This document shows, one piece after another, positions 24,666-29,472 of a DNA stretch of 29,472 nucleotides. Under the pieces are notes generated by a model. The model did not search any database. It saw nothing but the letters and a program-made list of their open reading frames with translations, and was not told the DNA's origin. Origin of the DNA: Candidatus Cloacimonas sp. SDB (lineage in GTDB: Bacteria; Cloacimonadota; Cloacimonadia; Cloacimonadales; TCS61); the NCBI GenBank assembly GCA_001412425.1, contig LKUH01000272.1:1-29472 (forward strand), read 5' to 3'. Each line of letters begins with the position of its first letter. Position 1 is the stretch's first letter. Position numbers and translations under genes: made by a program.

Positions 24666-26399
24666 CTAATCCAGTTCAAAGGGTATAATTGCTTGAACCG
24701 GATCATTTAAAAGATTCTTATACCTTAAATATAACCTGGTTAAACCAAATTCGTCTTCAAGGTCGTATCTTAAATAACTGTACATATAACTGAGGTTAAA
24801 GCGGCGATTAATAAATTCCTGAAAAATACTTCTCTTTTCCGGGTAATACTTGATCTGAAAATCTGTTAATCCAGCTAATTCAGCCGCTTTATTTACTGCA
24901 TCCCGAAGTATTCCAATCTCATCGATCAAGCCCGAATCTAGAGCATAATTACTACTCCAGACTCTTCCTCCGGCAATATTTTTCAGTTCTTCCAGATCAA
25001 TACTTCTGCCCTCGGAAACTCTGCTTAAAAACTCGGAATAAATATTATCCGAACTTAATTTTAGAGCTTTAAAAGTAGCAGCATCAGGTTCTACGAAAGG
25101 ATTGAAAACATCAACATATTTCCCTTTTTTGATAGGATCTGTTGAAATCCCTATCTTATCTGCCATTTGCTTAAAATTGGGAATAATCGTAGCTACTCCG
25201 ATTGATCCGGTGATTGTAAAGGGATCTGCAAATATTAAATCTCCGGGTGCAGAAATATAATATCCGCCGGATGCAGCCACATTACTCATTGAGATAATTA
25301 CAGTTTTATGTTCTTTTAGCTTTAGAATTCTATCGTGAATGATCTCAGATTCAAGTGCGCTTCCGCCCGGAGAATTTATTCTTAATACCACTCCTTTGAC
25401 CAGCGGATTGGTTTCCAGCTTATCAAGAATCTTATCCACTTTTTCAAAATTTATAAACTGTGCACCGTAGGTAAGATCACTCTCAAGTATCTCACCCTGA
25501 AGATAGACTACTGCAATCTGATCCTGTCTAAGTAAAGATTCAGTTGCAGATTTGTACTTATTAAAATTTATCAGTTTACGCTGATCAGGGCAGATTTTTG
25601 TCACTAAATCTTCAAAATGGAGCAGCTCATCAACTAGTCCGTATTGAATTGCACTTTCAGCTGATATGAACAACTCCGGTCTCTGTTCAAAAATATTTCT
25701 GGTTTTTTCGGAAGGAATTTCTCTTCTGTCGGAAAGATCTTCAATTACCCTTTCGTATATATCAGTATAAAGATGGTTTAAATTTTCTTTTACCGGTTTG
25801 GAAAAATTACGGCGGGAATAAGATTCACCAAAACCTTTATATTCACCAGCGTGAATAACTGTTACTTCTACTCCTATTTTATCAAATAAATCTTTATAGA
25901 AAATTGCGCTGGAACCGATGCCGGTCAACAGAATACCTGCTGAGGCAGAAGGGTTAAGAAAGATCTCATCAGCCACAGCTGCCAGCAGATAGTCTTTATT
26001 CCCGGCTCTTTCCAGGTACGCGTATACTTTTTTGCCAGATCTTTGAAACTCCTCCAGAGAGGTTTTAATCTCATTTAAAACAGCATACCCGCATACTATC
26101 CAGCTGGGTTCGAGCAGAATGGCTTCAACATTTTCATCCCTTGTGGCACGATTAATTTTCTGTATAATTTCATGTGATCCATTACCGAGATCTTTAAAAT
26201 AGTTATCGTAAAATTCATTATATTCAATTATTTCACCAGATATTTTCAAATGTAAAACAGTCCCAGGGTTGATTTTTGCCAGCTGTTGATCTGTTAATCT
26301 GGAGCTTAGTTTCAACAATCCCAAAAAGGAAAGAGCTACGAAAGCAATAAGCAGTACAACAGAGGTTAAACATCCTAAAAAAAACCATTTTGTTTTCAT
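24666..26399 (-). CDS. sppA: signal peptide peptidase SppA, long (67K/protease IV) type
   Basis: Membrane-bound Ser/Lys protease that degrades cleaved signal peptides and other membrane-associated peptides. One N-terminal membrane helix (about residues 6-30) anchors a tandem of two S49 domains, as in E. coli SppA. The general base is Lys188 in GEYKGFGESYSRR and the nucleophile Ser377 in SNVAASGGYY. INSPGGSALES (341-351) forms part of the oxyanion region. Length 577 fits the 67K class (E. coli 618). The start has AGGAGA and overlaps the NtrX-like gene by four bases, coupling protease and regulator. This suggests SppA is controlled with, or is an output of, the upstream two-component system. 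Confidence 0.95.
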   Translation of the reverse strand: MKTKWFFLGCLTSVVLLIAFVALSFLGLLKLSSRLTDQQLAKINPGTVLHLKISGEIIEYNEFYDNYFKDLGNGSHEIIQKINRATRDENVEAILLEPSWIVCGYAVLNEIKTSLEEFQRSGKKVYAYLERAGNKDYLLAAVADEIFLNPSASAGILLTGIGSSAIFYKDLFDKIGVEVTVIHAGEYKGFGESYSRRNFSKPVKENLNHLYTDIYERVIEDLSDRREIPSEKTRNIFEQRPELFISAESAIQYGLVDELLHFEDLVTKICPDQRKLINFNKYKSATESLLRQDQIAVVYLQGEILESDLTYGAQFINFEKVDKILDKLETNPLVKGVVLRINSPGGSALESEIIHDRILKLKEHKTVIISMSNVAASGGYYISAPGDLIFADPFTITGSIGVATIIPNFKQMADKIGISTDPIKKGKYVDVFNPFVEPDAATFKALKLSSDNIYSEFLSRVSEGRSIDLEELKNIAGGRVWSSNYALDSGLIDEIGILRDAVNKAAELAGLTDFQIKYYPEKRSIFQEFINRRFNLSYMYSYLRYDLEDEFGLTRLYLRYKNLLNDPVQAIIPFELD

Positions 26400-27748
26400 T
26401 TTATCTCCTGAATATCTATTTCCAGTTCTTTCAACTTCCTGGATAAATTACTGATCTGTAAGCCCAAAACTTCCGCTGTTTTTGTTAGATTGCCCTGATT
26501 GATTTTTAATTGAGTTTCCAGATATTTTTTTTCAAACTGTCTTTTCTTATCTTTAAATAGCATTGTTTCATTCCAAAAATCTGTTTTTATATCTGCAGTG
26601 AAAAGTGAAGCTATATTTTCTAAATTGATCTCTTCTGATTTTATAAGGATATAAATTCTTTCCACAATATTTTTAAGTTCTCTTACATTTCCTTTAAATT
26701 TCCAGGACTGTAATTCCTGCATTACCCGGGGAGTAAAATTTTTAGGTGGAATTTTCAGCTCATTAGAAAACAGAGTGGAGAAGTGATCTATTAAAACGGG
26801 AATATCTTCCGGATGTTTCCGAAGGGGTTCTGCCTGAACGGGAATAACATTTAATCTGTAATAGAGGTCTTCTCTGAAGTCATTTTCTTCCACCAGCTTC
26901 TCGAGATCTTTATGAGTAGCTGCTATGATCCGGGTATTGATTTTAATGGTTTTATTACTGCCGACTCTTTCAAATTCACCTTCCTGGATCACTCTTAAAA
27001 TCTTAGCCTGAGCATTCAAATTCATATCGCCAATCTCATCCAGAAACAGGGTTCCACTATCAGCCTGTTCAATTTTTCCATTCTTACCGGTTACAGCTCC
27101 GGTAAAAGCTCCTTTTTCAAATCCGAACAATTCACTTTCCACCAGTTCGTTGGGAATGGCAGCGGAATTGAATTTAATAAAAGGGTTATCTTTTCTTGTA
27201 CTCAAATTATGAATTCCATAGGCAATCAATTCTTTACCTGTCCCACTTTCTCCTCTAATCAGCACCTTAGAATCACTGGGAGCCACCTGTGCGATCAAAG
27301 CCTTTAATTCTTCAGTATATTTGCTTTTACCAATAATTCGATAGTGCTCATCAATGTCAGTTTTTAAACGATCGTAATCCTTGCGTAGATTTTTAAAGCT
27401 TATGGCGTTCTTAACTGATATTTTTACTTTTGATAAGCTTAAAGGTTTTTCGAGGAAATCGAAAGCTCCAAGTTTAATTGCTTTCACAGCCTCTCTGATA
27501 CCGCTGTGTCCGGAGATCATAATTACCGATGTATCGGGTTTGAATTCCATGATCTCTTCCAGTAGATCGAGTCCGTTCCTGCCGTCCAGTCTTACGTCCA
27601 GTAAAATCAGATCTGGTTGTTCTTCTTTAAATCTGGTCATTGCTTCCGTCGCATTTAGGGAATAATCTACCAGATAGTTTTCGTCTTCCAGAATATTCTT
27701 CAGGGTAAGACAAATATTCATTTCGTCATCGACTATTAAAATTCGCAT
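26396..27748 (-). CDS. NtrC/NtrX-family sigma-54-dependent response regulator
   Basis: A phosphorylation-controlled activator of sigma-54 RNA polymerase, 450 residues. Receiver domain: acidic Asp7/Asp8, phospho-acceptor Asp51 in LLDVRL, conserved Lys101. AAA+ domain: Walker A GESGTGKE (166-173), sigma-54 contact loop GAFTGA (213-218, intact), Walker B LFLDEIGD (234-241), and RxDLYYRLNV with the arginine finger. The C-terminal Fis-type helix-turn-helix is at about 417-440 (GNLTKTAEVLGLQISNLSRK). The upstream NtrY-like kinase ends in a TAATG overlap with this start, identifying its partner. The downstream four-base overlap with sppA is notable. I call it NtrX-like from the partner kinase architecture; target promoters are unknown. 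Confidence 0.95.
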   Translation of the reverse strand: MRILIVDDEMNICLTLKNILEDENYLVDYSLNATEAMTRFKEEQPDLILLDVRLDGRNGLDLLEEIMEFKPDTSVIMISGHSGIREAVKAIKLGAFDFLEKPLSLSKVKISVKNAISFKNLRKDYDRLKTDIDEHYRIIGKSKYTEELKALIAQVAPSDSKVLIRGESGTGKELIAYGIHNLSTRKDNPFIKFNSAAIPNELVESELFGFEKGAFTGAVTGKNGKIEQADSGTLFLDEIGDMNLNAQAKILRVIQEGEFERVGSNKTIKINTRIIAATHKDLEKLVEENDFREDLYYRLNVIPVQAEPLRKHPEDIPVLIDHFSTLFSNELKIPPKNFTPRVMQELQSWKFKGNVRELKNIVERIYILIKSEEINLENIASLFTADIKTDFWNETMLFKDKKRQFEKKYLETQLKINQGNLTKTAEVLGLQISNLSRKLKELEIDIQEIK

Positions 27749-28899
27749 TATGCTAACTCCGCTAATATCGTGAATTTTGTACCTTTTCCTTTTACACTTT
27801 CAACTTTAATTTCGGCGTTATTAATTTCAATAAGTTTATTTACCAGAGCAAGTCCGAGTCCTGTACCTTTTTTCTTTTTGGTATAATAGGGCTCAAATAT
27901 TTTATTAAGTTCTTCTGCTTCGATTCCTATGCCAAAATCTCTGATCTGGATCTTTGCTTCATTATTTTTACTTATCAGGAATTCGATTCTGGTTTCCTCA
28001 GTAGTGGATGCTTCGATTGCATTTTGCAGAATATTGGTGATGATCTGATAAAAATGGGTTTGATCGAAATTTATTAATACTTCTTTTTCACCCTTCATTT
28101 GAATGTTATAGTTAATCTGATAAGGTTTTACGATGTCTGCAATGAAGTGGTAACAGTTAAAAATTCTGGGTTCAGGTTCGATATTTTTAGCAAAGAGGGA
28201 AAAAGACCGCACCAGCTTCTGGAGATTAGAAATTTCCTGATTGATAATTTGAACTGATTCAGTAAAGATCTCGGCAAATTTTTCCGGATCAGTTTCAAAC
28301 TTTTCTTCCAGACGCTGAATTGACAGTTGAATGGGGGTGAGGGGATTCTTGATCTCATGAGCCAGAATTCTGGATAACTCTTTCCAGATTAATTCTTTTT
28401 CAGCTTTAAGTAATTTTTTCTGCACAGAGTTAAGTTCCCGGGACATGCTGTTGAAAGATTGTTTAAGTTCTTTCATTTCTTTAATTCCGGTTTCGGGTAG
28501 TTTCAGGGAAAAATCTCCTTTCCGTATGACTGCTGTAGCGTTCTGCAGTTCTTTCAGGGGTCTGGTGATTTTGTAAAATATGATGATAAAAACAGCAATG
28601 GAAATTAACATCATCAAAAAGAGAAATACAGAGGAGTATATCTGGGATTCGTTGCGGATCATTTCTGTTTCAGCCAGTGATTCTCTGAATCTGTTAACCA
28701 GCTCTCTGATCTTGTTGTTTTCCAGTTCAGTTCCATAATCCAGTTCAGCGAATGATTCATCAAGTTTGATTTTTTTCAAAGCCAGATTAGTCCTGCCCTG
28801 CTGCTTAACGAAGTAATTATTCAGCAAGATCAGGCTGGATAAATATAAACCCAGAAAAAGGACAATTATACTGGAGCGGATACCAATTCTAAATTTCAT
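27748..28899 (-). CDS. NtrY-like membrane sensor histidine kinase
   Basis: A 383-residue sensor kinase. Two membrane helices (about residues 10-28 and 88-109) flank a short periplasmic loop of about 60 residues. A HAMP domain follows (ITRPLKELQNAT...IRKGDF). The dimerisation/phospho-acceptor segment has His181 in LAHEIKNPLTPIQLSIQRL, a sequence very typical of NtrY. The ATP-binding domain shows the N box (ITNILQNAIEA, about 287-297), G1 (DFGIGI, 321-326), F box (FEPYYT) and G2 (GTGLGL, 345-350). Proteobacterial NtrY usually has more membrane helices and a PAS domain; this is a compact version. No clear Shine-Dalgarno exists: the start lies 11 bp inside the upstream DUF4390-like gene, so translation is probably coupled. 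Confidence 0.94.
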   Translation of the reverse strand: MKFRIGIRSSIIVLFLGLYLSSLILLNNYFVKQQGRTNLALKKIKLDESFAELDYGTELENNKIRELVNRFRESLAETEMIRNESQIYSSVFLFLMMLISIAVFIIIFYKITRPLKELQNATAVIRKGDFSLKLPETGIKEMKELKQSFNSMSRELNSVQKKLLKAEKELIWKELSRILAHEIKNPLTPIQLSIQRLEEKFETDPEKFAEIFTESVQIINQEISNLQKLVRSFSLFAKNIEPEPRIFNCYHFIADIVKPYQINYNIQMKGEKEVLINFDQTHFYQIITNILQNAIEASTTEETRIEFLISKNNEAKIQIRDFGIGIEAEELNKIFEPYYTKKKKGTGLGLALVNKLIEINNAEIKVESVKGKGTKFTILAELA

Positions 28900-29437
28900 T
28901 TTCAGATTTTATTATGGTTTTCTTTGTATGCGGTTTTTTAAAATTCCACAGCATCATCAGATCATATTCATTGGGATTGTTATCCAGTTTCATTTTATCC
29001 AGATACGCAGTAATTTTTATCTGGAATTTTTCCGGGGTTTCACCATCGTAAAGGTATTCAACTCTGCTTATTTCGTTTATCACCTGTTCATAAGAAGTTA
29101 ATAGATATTTCTTGTCTCTTTCTTCCAGGACGACTTGATAAACCTGTTTCATAGGCTGAAAAGATACAGAATGCCTGAATTGAACTTCATGAATTACCTG
29201 ACGTTTTTCCCATAACGACAGGGAAAAGAAAACATCAATCTCAGCTCCGGATTTCATAATGTCATCGAAATCGTTCTCAAAAGCTTCAAAAAGTTGTGTT
29301 CTGATAACCAGGCTATTTTGCAGAAAAGCAGTGTCAATATCACTGAATTTTGCCTTATTACCTTCATAGGAAGAAAATAATAACATACTCAGTGAGATCA
29401 CTCCTGTTACAACTTTATCGGCTAAGGACTGAAACAT
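28889..29437 (-). CDS. DUF4390-like exported protein, NtrY partner candidate
   Basis: A 182-residue protein beginning with a probable signal peptide or single anchor (MFQSLADKVVTGVISLSMLLF, cut near residue 24). The mature part is predicted mixed alpha/beta: a long amphipathic helix (about 42-65), then alternating strands (IDVFFSLSLWEKR, HEVQFRHSVSF, YQVVLEE). Its length, order of elements and position directly before an ntrY-like kinase resemble DUF4390 proteins, which precede ntrYX in some beta-proteobacteria. The family call is tentative because I compared from memory. The inferred role is a periplasmic input or modulator of the kinase. The start has AAGGAAT upstream and overlaps the kinase by 11 bp at its end. 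Only 35 bp of upstream sequence is in the window, so any earlier operon genes are unseen. Confidence 0.6.
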   Translation of the reverse strand: MFQSLADKVVTGVISLSMLLFSSYEGNKAKFSDIDTAFLQNSLVIRTQLFEAFENDFDDIMKSGAEIDVFFSLSLWEKRQVIHEVQFRHSVSFQPMKQVYQVVLEERDKKYLLTSYEQVINEISRVEYLYDGETPEKFQIKITAYLDKMKLDNNPNEYDLMMLWNFKKPHTKKTIIKSENEI

Positions 29438-29472
29438 TTCTATTCCTTAAAAAACAAAAAGTCTCTGGTAAA

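Noticed and set aside
1..29472. Mobile elements, CRISPR arrays, defence islands or integrated phage
   Set aside because: No transposase, integrase, phage or cas-like protein, no direct-repeat array, and strand-coherent housekeeping genes fill the window.

Overview
The window reads as chromosomal, AT-rich core genome of a Gram-negative (diderm) bacterium. SecA carries the N-terminal and PPXD-region insertions typical of Bacteroidetes and their relatives. It sits alongside a DUF2723 membrane glycosyltransferase, several periplasmic TPR proteins and a lipoprotein whose mature N-terminus is Cys-Ser-Asp(5). Together these point to the FCB superphylum. A Cloacimonadota-like lineage is my best guess, from general gene content and AT-richness only. 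I see no phage, transposon, integron or CRISPR sequence. Coding density is very high: no gene-free stretch exceeds 200 bases, and the longest is the 189 bp between the divergent tkt and secA genes.

Layout. (A) 42-2565, minus strand: a full-length transketolase followed by a TerB-like protein. (B) 2755-10620, plus strand: secA, smg (DUF494), topA, a MacB/FtsX-type permease without an ATPase, and a putative surface lipoprotein. The run ends at a strong hairpin terminator. (C) 10667-19808, minus strand: DUF2723-TPR glycosyltransferase, uvrA, dapD, a class I aminotransferase and a TPR-GGDEF membrane protein. From uvrA onward the junctions overlap by 4-11 bp. (D) 19946-29437, minus strand: DUF4390-like protein, NtrY-like kinase, NtrX-like sigma-54 activator and SppA protease (junctions overlapping by 1-11 bp), then a periplasmic TPR protein, tRNA-Leu(UAG), trigger factor, clpP and clpX, ending at a hairpin terminator.

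How the genes work together. Region D is a proteostasis block. It joins a membrane stress-type two-component system and envelope peptide hydrolysis (SppA) to the cytosolic chaperone and protease (Tig, ClpXP). Region C mixes DNA repair, the succinylase branch of diaminopimelate/lysine synthesis and c-di-GMP synthesis in one translationally coupled run. Region B joins Sec export, DNA supercoiling and envelope functions.

The most striking single observation is in ClpP. The catalytic Ser98 and His123 are present, but the third triad position, normally Asp, reads Asn172. Other points worth a second look are the lipoprotein export-like SDDDDD tail, the overlapped DUF4390-NtrY-NtrX-SppA unit, and a tRNA gene wedged 7 bp and 20 bp from its protein-coding neighbours. 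I did not find a clearly novel multi-gene defence or mobile system.
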